Part shown: piece by piece, positions 36,291 to 51,000 of the stretch
How the letters are laid out: each line of letters begins with the position of its first letter
Position numbering within the stretch: position 1 is the first letter of the stretch
Source: Brachionus koreanus
Taxonomy: Eukaryota > Rotifera > Eurotatoria > Ploima > Brachionidae
Reading direction: 5' to 3'
Assembly: GCA_016987375.1 (NCBI GenBank)
Contig: PJRA01000412.1
Span: 788,408-852,407 of the forward strand
DNA length: 64,000 nt
Notes under the pieces: generated by a model
Told to the model about the DNA's origin: nothing
The model's input: the letters and a program-made list of their open reading frames with translations, nothing else
Database searches by the model: none
Translations under genes and position numbers: made by a program

Positions 36291-38798
36291 CGGCCATATA
36301 TTTTTGAAAAATCAAAATTTTGAATTTCATTATAAATTTCATTTCAATAATTTTTAAAATATAATAAAATATTATGACTATTTTTAAATATGATTTTTGC
36401 TAAATCACTGATATTTACAATAGTCAAAATTGGAAAAAAAATTATAAGATTTTAAAATGCAGAATTTTTTGATTATTTTTATACTTGCCAAATGAGAATA
36501 AAAACTTAAAAATATTTACAATTTTTGAACTTGAAAATACGATTGCAATTAACCTTGATTTGATTTAAAATATTTCGTATTAAACCATTCAAAAATCATC
36601 TTTAAAGTTTAGTAGATAAAAATCGATTTAAAAAAAAGTCTGTTTAACTCATTTATTATAAAAAACAATTTTTAAAAAGTAAGAAAAATTTAATTAAATA
36701 TTTACATTTTAATATTTGAAGAAATAAAATCGTTGATTTTGGATCGTCATTTTGGTTTGAATGATGAAAAAAATTCTGATGCTGCATTTAAATAATCATT
36801 TAATTTTTGATCTTAAAAAAAATTCTAAGAATTATCTATTAAAAACTAAATACTAAATATCACAGACAAGATATTATTATCAAAATGAAGAGAAAATTTC
36901 ATTCTATTAAATTGATGATGTAAAATTTGTCTGTGATTTATTCGAAAAACTAATTAAATTTAAAATTTTAAATACTTAATTCTAATAGTGAGGAAATTCT
37001 AAAAAAAAGAACCAATTCCGAATGTGCATTTTTTTGCAAAGAGTTAGATATGTTTAAATTGGGCTTGGAGCTTGTCTTGGAGTTGGCACAATGTTTTATT
37101 TTATCTTGAATAGATTTTATACTTAAAATATTTCCGGCAATTATAGACATCGTAATAATTCGATCATGTTTTCAAACAAAACTCTTCTTGATCAGATTTC
37201 TTTTAAATTTGTTTGAATTCGATTGTGTTGCTTAGACTTTACCTAATCTTCTTAAAATAAAATCGTTCAGTTTTGATATAGAAAATTTTCTCAAAAAACA
37301 AGAAAAAAATAAAAACAAATATTAAGTGAGAGCTTGAATTATTTATATGCCCGGTTTTTTTACATTTCACCAATTAATTATGAGTGAGAATTAATTTGAA
37401 TTTACAATCTAAATTAACATATTAAATAACAATTTTACTAAACAAAAAGCTAGATTTTATATTCTATTTAAAAATTGTGGGTCATTTAGAATTATGAAAA
37501 ATTTTAAGACTTATATTTTTCATCTTAAATAGGTCATTAAAAACTTCTTTTTCAATATCTTAAATAGATGCCTACAAAATAAAATAAGAAAAAGAAGTCC
37601 TAATTTCTAGCATTCCAATTATTTATGAAAGCATTATAATCCTAAGCAAAAAAATTATTTGTTCTTTTATTTTGGTGAAAGAAATTAATTTTACATTTAT
37701 AAATACTCTTTATATACTTCTTATTGTCACTGATTTGATAATATTTATCAATAAATTTTAGCGTAATAAATATAGAAATTATTATTTAAATTAGATTGAA
37801 ATTTTGAATTTTTTCTTTAAAAAATTAAAAAAAGAAAGATTCATAATTTATTAAATTATTAATTTAAAAAAATTATGGTGCCTTATTTAAAATAATTTTA
37901 GTTTAACATAATAAATCAATTTTTAAAATTTGAATCAAATACTAATGAATAAAAGTGAAATGTTGCATATTTTTTTAGAATGGATGCTTATTTTTTTAAG
38001 ATTACATGATCCATTTTTTTAAACATCTTCTATTACAATTTGAAAAAATTAAAATTAGTTTTTTTGATTAATAAAATTAATTAAATGATTTACAGTTTAT
38101 TTATAATAAAAAAGCAAAATTTTTGCTCTGTTTTTTTTTTTTATCAAAATAAAAATACATTTTTTTAAATTGAAAAAAGTTTATGTAATGTTTTTGCTGT
38201 CGAATTCAAAAACTATCCTCAAAACGAATATGCTTGCTAGAAGCTTTTGAATTTAAGTTCTTAGAATCTTCCATTTTTATTTATTATGTAAAACAATTAT
38301 TTAAAAGGGTGTGTAAAATAGTGCATTTCAGCTTTATTTTGAAAGACTCTTGTTTTCAATTCTTAGGAAAAAAAATTCCATCAATGATTAAATAATAGCA
38401 CTAAATAATATCAATTTTAATAGAACATTAAATTGTCCATTTCATTTCCTTTCAATAATATTTAAATATAAGCTAAGATTTTTTCGTGATAAGCATCTTT
38501 TATAACATTATTAACGAAAATGCTTATTATTAAGGCTTGCTCTAAAACCTAGAAGCTCAAAAAGACAATTAGTAAAAATTATGTAATTAAATATTTTTGT
38601 CATTATTTGAAATCTTCAGCAAATAATTAAATGGTATAATTTTTTCTATTTTTAAATTAGAATTTAATCAACGTTTTTTTTTCAAATAATATTTAATACT
38701 GATTGGAAAAGCATATATAGAAATTAAAAAGAAATAGGAATAAAAAATTTTAGTTTATATTATTTTATTAGAGACAAACTAAATATTTTTAGAGATAT

Positions 38799-39489
38799 TT
38801 AGCTAGATTCTTCTTCGGCTTCTTCTTCTTGATCGATATTGAAGTATCTAAGCTCGTATTGATCCTTGGCATTGGCAATAACACGCAACCAGTCTCTTAA
38901 TTTGTTCTTTTTTAAGAATTTTTTGGTCAAATATTTCAAATATCTAGTTTATTAAGAATTAAATACGATAAATTTATTTTATTTTGTAACTAATTACCTT
39001 TTGGAGAAAGGTATTTCAGAGGTTACAACCAATTTTTGTTTGGTACGTTCAACATTTACTTGTCCAGCCAATTGACCAGTTTTTCCATTTATTTTAATTC
39101 TTTCCAACAAGAATCGTTCCTAATAAGATTTGATTGTAAATTAAAAATCACCTCCGTAAGATAGGTTTCCCTGCAGGAACGAGGGAAGATAACCCTCACC
39201 CTGTATATATGATTTATTTGATAACGGGGTGATCGTCTACTTCGGAGTCTCGCACGTGCAGGGCTAGCTCAAAATTCAACTTACAAAGCTGACCATATCC
39301 AAGATACCATCTTCAACTGGATGAGTGCAATCAATGGTAAATCTTAAACTTAATTTCTTCTTTTTTTGACCTTTTTGAACTTTTTTAAGTTGGTTTGGTT
39401 TAGCTTTGGTAGCGACTTTCTGCTCAAACAATTAAAATTAGTATCATACTCTTAAAATATTTTTGTTTAATTCGACTTACTGGGGCCAT
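38799..39489 (-). CDS. RPL22: 60S ribosomal protein eL22
   Basis: Large-subunit ribosomal protein. Four exons, 39489-39481 (only MAP), 39419-39285, 39119-38998 and 38943-38799, total 136 residues, the family size. Sequence blocks: lysine-rich [98 protein letters not shown] and an acidic tail EEEAEEE. The nine-base first coding exon is usual for ribosomal protein genes. Intron 2 holds an unexpectedly GC-rich segment. The gene is divergent from the TMEM205-like gene 391 bp away. Confidence 0.97.
39150..39265 (-). ncRNA. Candidate structured RNA in eL22 intron 2
   Basis: About half G+C in a region that is otherwise close to three-quarters A+T. Complementary pieces: CTCCG (39152-39156) with CGGAG (39243-39247); TTCCCT (39067+100, i.e. 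39167-39172) with AGGGAA (39182-39187); CACCC (39197-39201) with GGGTG (39227-39231); and a competing CCCTGCA (39169-39175) with TGCAGGG (39257-39263). Ribosomal-protein introns often host snoRNAs; no C/D boxes are seen, and an H/ACA assignment is only weakly suggested by TTTACAATC following it on the minus strand. It might also be a short mobile element. Orientation follows the host gene and is assumed. Confidence 0.4.
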
Positions 39490-39880
39490 TTTATTTTGAT
39501 TAATTTGGATCTGATTAATTCAAATTAAATTTTAAGTCTAACTAAAACTCCTCGTTTTTCTAAATGTGAATTCAAAGATACTTAATATTTGCTTTGTATA
39601 AATTTATTTTTATGCCTCCTCAAAGAAAACTTATAAAATTATTTTATCAGTGAAAAATGCAAACTGAGCTTAAATTATAATCAAAATTTTTAATTTACTT
39701 AACAAATTCTTAGTCTTAAATTGATCAAGTCAGCATAGTCTTTTTATTTCTATTTGTGGTTTGAACCACATAAACTATATTTTGATAAATTTCAATATTT
39801 AATTTTGGTGATGAATCCAAAAATCACTTTAGTCTACAGTTGAACTTAGATTTTTTTTCTTAAAAGTCAATTATATCACG
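39490..39880. promoter_or_regulatory. Divergent promoter region eL22 / TMEM205-like
   Basis: 391 bp between two divergent start codons. AT-rich; no TATA, initiator or pyrimidine-tract signature that I would defend. Confidence 0.4.
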
Positions 39881-41253
39881 ATGTTAGTGCATGCAACTTA
39901 TTTGTTTCAAAAACGTTTAATTTTAGATTACATAAACCAGATAAAGCTTACTTTTCAGTCGCGAAATATGGGAAAAGCGATTAGCTTACTTTTTGATGTT
40001 ACTGATCATCTTTATGACAAACATTATCCAAAAAGCATGTAAAAAAAATTATCTTTTAAAACTTTTTAATTTTGGCCTTTTTACTTTTTATCTTAAGATT
40101 ATTAAGACCTGCTTATCTTTGGTCAGCCACAATGATTGCTTCTCTTGGATACAAGCTATTTGATCAAAAAATACAATCATCAACTTCATCAAATAATCTA
40201 ATCTTCTTGTTTAGCTTGGGAGCCAATCTAGGAATGAACATTTGGGTATCTTTTGTTTCTGGTAATTTTTATTACAAAAAAATAAATGAATTAATTAGTA
40301 TTTAATACGAAAGGCATGACAATGATAAGATTATTACCTCGTCATCAATTTGGAAAAGTTCAATCTAATCTATTTCCTAAGTTTTTTTTTCTCACCTCTA
40401 CGTTCAGTTTTGGTAGTTTATTTTCTTACTTGAGAGCTAATCCTGTAACTGTTTGGAATGGGGAAAAAAAGACTTTAGGATGGCTTCTAGGTGGTTCGTT
40501 TATTTTGAACGTTATTAACCTAGTATGGTTCAATAAAAAGACAATTGATTACAATATAATGATGCATCAAATAGAGAAAAATGCCGGAGTTGGTATCACA
40601 ATAATTGGTCAACTAAAACATCAAAGTAAAGTAGAGAGTGATCCGGTAAGAAATGTCTATTTATTTTTTTAAAGTAGAATTTGAATTTAATTTTTAAAAA
40701 ATTTGAATTTCAAATTATCAGTTGAGAATCAATTTGTTAAAAGAAAAATTTGGAATTAATTAAAATTAAAAAAAATATGTATGATTTATCTTATGTAAGA
40801 ACTGATCAAAATAAATCGTCTTTTTTTTTTTGAAAAAAGCTAAATGAATTTGAACTTATAACTAATTCTATTTTTAGTGTTTTCACTCAAATCGAAAATT
40901 GTGCTCTACAAGTTCAGATTTTTTAGCTTAATCTAAAAATTTGATTTAAAAATATAAATTATTGAATTATTTAAAAATTAAAAACTGAGTTATTGTTGAG
41001 AATAAAATGAAATTCTTAGATTTTTTATTTTGCTAAATTTTTAAAATTTTTAAACTACTTTTAAATTTTATTTTTTTTTAAACTAAAATTTAAATCAGAA
41101 CATTAATTTTAATTTAAATTGAAGGATTATCAATCAGCAAAGAAAAATTTCGGCATCTTTCATTCTTTTTCACTAACGGCAAATACTTTATCATTCGCTT
41201 CAACATTGGCTCAATTTTACTTTTTAGCAAATGGAAACTATATCTCATTGTAA
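39881..41253 (+). CDS. TMEM205: TMEM205-like membrane protein (DUF4149)
   Basis: Multi-pass membrane protein; human TMEM205 is linked to cisplatin resistance and secretory trafficking. Four exons, 39881-40038, 40098-40261, 40314-40645 and 41125-41253, in consistent phase, about 260 residues. The core GANLGMNIWVSFVSG/MTMIRLLPRHQF, GKVQSNLFPKFFFL, the FVSG-to-LPRH splice and the final DYQSAKKNFGIFHSFSLTAN follow the family pattern (human WVTFVSGF..LPRHTFGLVQSKLFP). An N-terminal extension of about 75 residues, LYDKHYPKS then a hydrophobic stretch, is longer than in human. The last intron (0.48 kb) is AT-rich. Converges on DECR1 copy 2 with 124 bp between stops. Confidence 0.85.
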
Positions 41254-41377
41254 AAAAAAAAATACCAACTTTTCAATTAATAAAATACTTTATTTTTAAT
41301 ATTTTTAAAACATTTTATTAGAATAATTGTAGAACATAAAAAAAATAATGTAAATAAATACTTTTAATCTAAATAAT

Positions 41378-42449
<1,072 letters not shown>

Positions 42450-45047
42450 TGAATTTAACTTATTTGAAAGAATAGTTTGTGTGTTTTTATTTAGATAAAA
42501 ATTTTACTGGTTTGTACGAGCTAATTAACCGAAAAGAACAGCAAAAAGTATTTTTTGGAATTGTTAAAAATAATTTTGACATCGTTTCAAATTATAAAAA
42601 AAAATAATTTTATTGAAAAAAAAAAAATTGCAAGCATTTATAATTATTTTTCAATCCAAAGTCTAAAAATTATCATTTTTACTATTAAAAGCACAAATCA
42701 TTTAAAGAAAATATTAAATTTGAATTTAGCGCGATAAACAAATACAATTACAATTCTCTAATGCCTCGTTTTACATGGTTTTTATTCAAATGATTTTTAA
42801 TCCAAAAAAAATATACTTAAATGAAGATAATTGAATTGAAACTAAAGTTTTTAAAAAATAAAAATTAAAATTTTCAAAGTCAACTCTCATTAATTCAGAT
42901 GAAAATAGATGTATTTAATCTAAATAAATTAAATTTTCGACTTAACGAATATTCTTGTATTCAACATGAATGCTGTTTTCATTCACTTTTTGAGAACTTT
43001 GAAACAGTCTGACGAAGAAGCTTGTAATGATCTCTCCAAAGTTGTTTCACCAGCTATAATTTCTACCAAGTTTCTTCATATGTTGTTTTTTTACTATGCT
43101 GGTGCGTGTTTGTAGCTTAATGAAAAAAAAAGCAACTATAGTTACAAGAAATTTTCGGATAAGATTGATTAGTTAAAAGTTAGAAAATAGAAGTATAATT
43201 TTAAGAATTTGAACTTAAAAAATTATTGAGTATGGTCGCAAGACTTCAGCTGAGTTCAAAGTTAACAGTGCGAACCGGGACATTATAGATTCAGTAAAAT
43301 ATGTGTCAGCACAAATCAAAATTGTGATATTACATATTAAGACATCTATTTGAATTGAATTTAATTGTCAAATTTTGCGTTTCAAATTAAACTTTTATTT
43401 TTTTAAAATAAAGCTAAATCAAGCATTTAAATTTATATGTTGAAAAAAAGAAACAGTGCTATCATTGAGTTTGTAACAGACTTCAACCTATTGCATTTAA
43501 TACTAGTATAAATTTAAATTCTATTTATAAGAATTTTATTAAAAAATTCATAAATTTTACTTCATTATTTCAATATTTTACTTTTTTAAAATGACATTTA
43601 AAATGAATTTTACATTTTTTTGCTATTCAATTCACATGTTCAACTAAAATTTTGATTTTTTTTTAAAAACTTTTCTTCTATTTGAAATAATAAATTTGAA
43701 TATTTTTGATGAAACCAATTTATCTTTATATTCTATTATTAATTTAAAGCATTATGGTTCCAGCAACAACAACAAAGTCGTTTGATATCAATTAATTGAA
43801 TATTAAACGTCAGCTAGTTTAATCTAAAGCGCAGAGAGATTTGGTCATTTTTTTAGCATCAACTTAAAATTGAGGAACTATATTCTTGTGTGTACAAATA
43901 AAGCAGATCAAAGTCTTGGGAAAATAAAAAATTCTTTTGCTAGATTTGATGAAGTTACTGAGATTATTGTATTCGTCATTTCTCCGTGCATTTTTAGAAT
44001 TTAACAGATTGTAATGCCATTGAAAAAATCCAAAGAAGCGCAACCAAGTTTGTTAGCAAAAAAGAAAACAAAAGTTATGTAAAAGAACGATGGTTGAAAG
44101 GAGATAAAGAGGGGATTTAATTCAGATATTTTATGAAAAATTTGGAAAAGATCAAAATTTGCCGCAGTTTTGATTTGATCAATTAAAACTTAATGACACA
44201 GCTTCAAGTATTTTAAAGAAATAATCAAGCTCTCGTAAAGATAAAATTTCTATTACAGTCGAATAATGAATGCCTGGAATGCTGTGTCTGATGGAATAGT
44301 TAATGCTAAAACAGTTAACAACGTTAAAGCAACACTTGACTGCTTGCATAGTTTGATGAGAAGCAATCAAGTACATCAGCTGTAATTATGTGCCTGATAA
44401 TACTCAGCCTCTAAGACCAGAACAGCATGCTATACTCTTACTACGAAAATAAAAAGTAAAATTATGTCATAAAATCTATTTTTAAAAGGTCATTTTGAAA
44501 ATTATAAAAATTAAAGTAGGCAAATTTATTTTCATCACAACAAACTGTAAGCCGAAACCATTTTTTTTTTAATTTTAAAAGAAAAAATAATTTAAAAATA
44601 GGTCATTATAATATATAATATATTAATTTTGAAGAATATAAATAAGTCATAATTCTGACAGCTTTTAATTTAGTTAAGTTTTCTTAAATTAATTCGGAAA
44701 AAAATTATCTAATTATATTTGCAATATTGTAATAAGAAGACTTTGAAAAGGAGTTGACTTTATTTTATATATATAGATTCTTACCTTTTAACTATTTCTA
44801 AAACAAAGCTCTTAATCTAGCTCACAATTGCAGAAGTTTTTTTGAGTATAATTTATTTGAAAGATTATTGATCTTTTATTGTTACTATGGAAACATTATT
44901 AGACCTTGAATGTCAAGGACAAAACTTTTAACGAAAATATTTTTGAAAATATGAAAATTAATACTTATTTGAAAAAAAAAACATAAATTTTTTTTAGAAA
45001 AAAAAGACCATTAAACCAAGAAAAGCAAAAAGCTAGAAATTGGCAAA
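42450..45047. other. Intergenic region upstream of DYNC2H1
   Basis: Should contain the DECR1 copy 2 first exon and promoter on the left and the DYNC2H1 promoter on the right. A LINE fragment occupies 43840-44400. A 40-odd codon open stretch at about 42966 (+) looks faintly coding but matches nothing I know. Confidence 0.5.
43840..44400 (+). pseudogene. LINE fragment, reverse-transcriptase C-terminus
   Basis: Plus-strand frames, with stops, read NAIEKIQRSATKFVS near 44015 and AWNAVSDGIVNAKTVNNVKA near 44275. These are the I.KIQRRATK and V.WN.LP..VV.A.TVN.FK motifs found in the region after the reverse-transcriptase domain in CR1-type LINEs. Confidence 0.65.
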
Positions 45048-48000
45048 ATGTCCGATGACATTAGAAAAACGTTCATACTGAACACAGCAGCAAACTTTTT
45101 TAGCAAAGATCCGACAGAATTTGAAAGATATTCATCAGATAAAAATTTGTCTAAATTTCTCGATGATTTAAGTGTTCTAACATTAGTAATAAATTTTCAC
45201 AAAGATATAGTCTTTACAACCAAAGTAATCAATTAATAAGAAAAAAATTAAAATCCATTTTATTTAATTATTTTATTCAAAGCTTGATAACATAAATTCA
45301 CTTTACGGTAAAACACTTGCCTTTTTTAAGGCAAAAGAAGAGGCAATTACACCAAACAACATGAAAAGCAATATTTTGATATCATCAATAGTCGATTCGC
45401 CGATTGATACTCTTTTTTATCTCATCCACAATCTTTATTCTCCAGTAATTCAATCTCAGCAAAGTCGATCAAATACCAGGGGCATTGACGTTTATGATTC
45501 AAAGTTGACCAACACTTTGGCTGATTTGGAATCAAATTTGAAAATGGCTATTCGTCGTTCAGAACACGGTGATTCAAAGCGAAGCGCTCTTTCACCTCTT
45601 GACGAAATTCAATACTGGGCAGACATGAGCGAAAAGGGAAAATCGAAAGAAGCTCAAGAGAGAGCCGCATTTTTCTATAGTCAATTCAAAGAATTAATTC
45701 CCCATTTTAAAAGAATTGACTCATGTCCAATAAATGAAATTTTGGAAATAATAGAAGCAACTCATGATTCATACGATTTTATTTGGCAACAAATTGACTA
45801 TGAGCCTCCGTATTCCCAAGACAGAATGATAAATTTACTTGAAATAACTGGAATGACTATTCTTAAAGCTTTGCTGAATAAACTCTCAAAATTGAAACCA
45901 TTTGAAGATAATTATAGCGAGGTCAAAGAATTGCTTAAGCACTCGATATCCGTGTGTGATAGATGGATAGAATCATGTCATAATTTAACAGGACGTTTAT
46001 GGAAACGAAGCTCAACTCATAGATGGGAAAATGAGCCGTTTGTTCCAGTATCAATAGAAAAATATTGCAAAAGATTAAATGAAGTACTGCAAATTCGTTC
46101 AGCAAGAGAACAATATGGAATTTTGCTTAAAACTGTTAAAGATGAGTCAAATAATGATTCTAAAGTTCCTAGTTTTAATCATTTTGATTCAATTGATCCA
46201 TTACAATTTAATCCATTTACTGAACCGGCTTGGCAGGAGTCGATTCAAAGTTATGATAGATCTATGAATTATGTCGATCAAAAAACAGCTCAGATACTTA
46301 AGGCTCATTTGAGACAGGCTCAATCAAATCCAAGACAACTTCTTGCCGAATTTCTAAGGTATTCAGATTTGATCCGAAGGGAACGTGTGAAAAATGAGCT
46401 CACTTCTGAGAGGTAAAATCTATTCTTATATTTGAAATATAAATTTTTTAAAATTAATTACAAAAATAGAGAAATATTAATTGGACAATTGGAGACATTT
46501 TGTAAGCAATTGAATGAAGAACTTACTTATTATTTGAAGTCGACTAAAAGTGCACCCAAAGGAAAAAACATGTCTAATACTATAAGAACAATCGTTTGGA
46601 TCACTCAAAGTGAAAATACGGTAATATGAATTTTTATTTTTCACTCAATCAAAATATTGTTGCTTTTTTTTATGCACAAAGGAGATTTAATGTTCGAATA
46701 AAGCATTAGATATTTTATTTTAACAAAAATAACCAAGGCTTAAGGTTTATTAAATTTTCTTAAGACATACCTTGTTATTTTTTTTTTCTATTTTTTAATT
46801 TTGGAAATAATTTCAAAAGTTTCAAAAAGAAAAAATTTTTATTTAATAAATTTTTTAAATTGAATTTTTTACAAAAATAGTCTTAAATTTACTAACGCGG
46901 TTATTTCGAAACTGTTAACATCGAAAAAAAAGGATCATTGAATCATTTGCAAAAAGATATTTTAACACTCAAAGAACCAGTGACAATTTGATACTTTCTT
47001 TATTCTCATATATCTTATAAAGAATAGATCATCTCCATCTAAAACTTTCTGAATCTGCAATTGCGAATAAATATTTCAAAATAAAATTGAATTTTGAAAT
47101 CTGATGAACTGTTCCAAAGATAAAGAGCATAAAAAACGTGCAAAATTGACACTGGCCACTTTAATGTTAAGAAAGAAGAAACTAAATAAATAAATTATTT
47201 TTCATATGTATTTAATAAAGATATATATTTATTTTAAAAAAATTTTAGAACTTCAACATCTCATTTTTTCCAAAATTAATAAATCAAACTACTAAATAAT
47301 GTTTATTTTTAAAAATAGAAAACTTGAGTCTAAGTTCTTAATTTTCGATAAATGTTTGTTATCCATTTAAAACTGTTATTTTTAATTTTTAATGAGAAAA
47401 AATAAAATACTCTCTGAATTTCTAAGCAAAAATATTTGAAAATCAAAATTGTAAATTAAAATTTTATTTAATTAAATTTCAATTATAAATCAAAAATTTA
47501 ATACAATTTAATTTTTTTGTTGTTTTAATGTCATTTTATTTGGTTAATTCAAAAAAAATAATTAAAAAAAAAACAATTCCAAAAATTAAATTTGCTAATT
47601 TTATGAAAAGGGAAACCGGTTTTTTTAAATTTTTTTGATTAAAAGAAAAAATTAAATTTAAAATTTGAAGCTATTCGAAATAAACCGAAACACCGAGTTT
47701 TTTTTGCATGATGTAGCCGGCTACAAAAAATTCGAGTCAAACACAAACAGTTTACTAAGTGAATTCAAAAGAGCTAAAGACGAGTATTTTCAAGATTGGT
47801 GTGAAGCAACTATTTCAAACATAAGTGATCCTAATTCTAATTTGAGTTTGGAAACGAACGGAAAATTGATGGAGCTCAATCACAAAGACGGAAAACTAGA
47901 AATACTTTATGGCGACAAATTGATTACTCTATTAAGAGAAATAAGACAATTACAATCGTATGGATTTAAGATTCCAAGGAAAATAGACGAATGTGCCAAA

Positions 48001-51000
48001 GTTGGACAGAAATTTCAAAAACACGCCATGATACTAAAACAATTAGCTCATTTTTACAACTCTATAGATAAACAAATGCTTCCATGTCAGCAATCAATGA
48101 TGCTTGAAAGTGCTTTACATTTTGAAAAATTGATAAAAAATCCAAAAGGTTCCAAGAGCTCATCAGGTCAAATAACATGGGACAACCCGGATGATTTAGA
48201 ACGGTACACTTTAACTTTACAATCGGCAGCTGAAAAACTTTCTACAGAAAACAGAAAGCTAAGAAAACTGCATCAAAAGATACTTGACATTGTTCTCGGC
48301 TTAATGAATACTGACTTATTGCGTCAATTACAAAAATGGAAGGATAATTTGTATGAAATAAGACAAATAATGAATGAAGCAGTTCAAATGGGATTTTCAG
48401 AAGCACACATGAAACCTTGGCAAGCTCACTGGGACCGACAGTTATACAAAGTACTGGAATATCAATACCAACTTGGTTTAGATACATTAAACGAAAATAT
48501 GCCAGAGATCAAAATTGAATTAGCTTTTAGACAAAAAATTCAATTTCGTCCACCAATCGAGGAAATAAAATCACGTTATTATAGAGACATGAAACGATTT
48601 ATTTCGATTCCTTATAACTTTAAAGGTGTTAATGAGACGAAAAAAAATCTAATATATCAAACAATAGTCGAAAGAAATGCTCCAGGACTAATGCAATGCT
48701 TTTTGAGAAGCCAAGATTTATTCAAAGCTCTTATGAGTATAACAGATATGTTCAAAGATTATGTTGTACTTGGCTTAGTGGATATTGAAGATCTAGTAGA
48801 GAAAAACCTCTATGACGTCAGTGATTGGGAAGTAAACTTTAGAGCGCTAAAACAAAAAGGACGTGACGTTGAAAAGCTTCCAAAGTAAGTTAAATTTTTT
48901 TTAATTTTTCAAAAATTAATCCCTTTTACAAACGAGTCATTTGACTCGTTTGAAAAATTTTTAAATCCTCGTATCTTTTGAATGGATTATTCAAATAAAT
49001 ATATATTTTTTTGAATTATGTAGATTTTAAAATTTTCTTTAAAAAATGATATTTCTTTATAAAATTATTATAGTTTTTTATAAAATATTTTTGAATTAAA
49101 AAAACATGAAAAAATGCTTTTAGTGTTAAGCAGACGTCTCTCAGAATGTTTTTTGTTTCTAGCTCTTCTTCTTTGTCTTCTTTAGCTTTTGTATAAATTT
49201 TTCTTTTTCTAGTATCCCATGCAATACACAGTTCTTTTAAGCGTAACCAAATATGCTCTAAAAAGCCGTAGTTGAATGTTTTCGTTCTGATTCAAAATAG
49301 TTAATAGTTACAAAATAGTAAATCACTCTATCACAAAAGCAATAAAATTAGTATATTAGTAACTAGTAATAATTAGTAAAAATTAGAAATAATAAATCAA
49401 AATTAATTTAAAATTAATTTAAATTTTTCAATTTTTTCTTTTTAATAATTGCCGTTTTGTCTAAATTAGTGGCCCTCATGAAAAGTTGTGATCGACCTTA
49501 TTTTGATTTTTAGGAAAGGTCCATATTCAAAATTAATTTTTGAGCGGTGTTTTTTGGAACTAAAATTGCGATTTTTAACAATAATCATTTTTGTTTGTTA
49601 GTTTATTTATTAAGTTAATTTGATATTTTTCAAAAATAAAATTAATACTGGGACATAATGTAAATAATTTTTATTCAAGAAAAAGATGTAGAATAAACGA
49701 GCAAAGAAGTTTTTAGTTTTCTAGTTAGTTTAGGTTAGTAAGAAGATATTTTTATTTAAGCATCCTAATTTATTAACTAAAGCTTTTCAAAAAAAAAACT
49801 GGTAGATGGTATGACAGAAATTAATTCTATTTACAAACTTTCATTAAGCTTATGTTTATTCTCTGGAACTAAACATCTATTATTATTTATTTTGATAATA
49901 AAAAAATTGTGTTAGATTTTAATAAATGGCTTTTTGGAAAAATTTTGTCACAAAATAAATATTTAATTTTTTGATTGTTTAAAAAATTTGAAATTAAAAA
50001 AATAAAAATTTTCAATCAATAATCTAAATTAAAAAATTATGTTTAGTACGATCAAAGTTGACTGTTTCATTGTTTCAACTGGGCCAATTAAGTCTTATAT
50101 TGAAGAGTCGATACAAAAATTAAACGATTCAATGGTATATCATTTAAAGCGAGCTATAGCTGATGATATAAAATCGGTAGACACATTTTTGACGAATGGT
50201 ATCGAAGTTCTCAATTCAAGACCTCAAACACATGAAGAAATTGGTGAAGCTTACAAAAAACATTCGGATTTGTACAAGGAACGTAAGAATATTTCACCTC
50301 TGTTGGAAAATGCTGACCAAAAGAATAAACTTCTGCGTTCGGTTGCGGGTGGAGGCCATGAGCAACTCTTCCAACTTCAGATTAAAATGGAAAAATTTCA
50401 AAACATGATAGAATCACATCAACAAGTACTAAAGGATCAAACTGATGTGTTAATCAAAAATCTTAAGTCAAGAATCGAATCGTTCAACCAGGACATTGAA
50501 AAATTATCTGCAAGATGGAATCAATTTAAGCCTAAGGATCAAGATCTTGAAGATGAGAAAAAATGTGTCGTTGCATTAAATACCGTAAAAGAAAGGGATC
50601 AAGAGGTACAAGAGTACATCAAACAAGCTAATAAGATAAAAGAAGAATGCAGAAATTTTCAAATTGATGAACCAAGTTTTAAAGAATTGTTCGAAATCGA
50701 TGCTGATATTGGCAAGATTAAGTCAGTATGGGGTGTGTATGAAGAATTTCAGTCAGGACTTAGCGAATTTTCCAAAGAAGATTGGGTTTCATTTCGATCG
50801 AAAACTTACAAATTCGATGAATTCTTGCAACAATGGCAAGAAAAGCTCAAAAAAGAAATTTCTCAATCACAAAAGCCAAGTTCAATGCAGCTTAAGATTC
50901 AAAATGACTTAGATACTTATAGAGACCTAACACCATGTCTAAAATGGGTCAGAGGTGAAGCCCTATCTTCTGAACACTGGCTTGATTTATTCAGATTACT

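Larger units (their letters stand above)
34940..38798. other. Repeat-bearing AT-rich intergenic region
   Basis: Apart from the foldback element and gap described separately, I see only A/T-rich sequence with short chance frames (for example 35119-35346 and 36968-37150 on minus). No gene is recognisable. Confidence 0.55.

Noticed and set aside
39150..39265. Candidate eL22-intron segment as tRNA, U1/U2/U4/U5/U12 snRNA or hammerhead ribozyme
   Set aside because: I compared it by eye with conserved boxes of these RNAs (A/B boxes, 5' splice-site pairing, CUGAUGA core) and found none; left as an unclassified structured segment.
42966..43110. ATG-initiated open stretch (about 45 codons) upstream of DYNC2H1
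   Set aside because: Composition is less AT-rich than its surroundings but there is no recognisable motif or splice partner; may be a repeat fragment.
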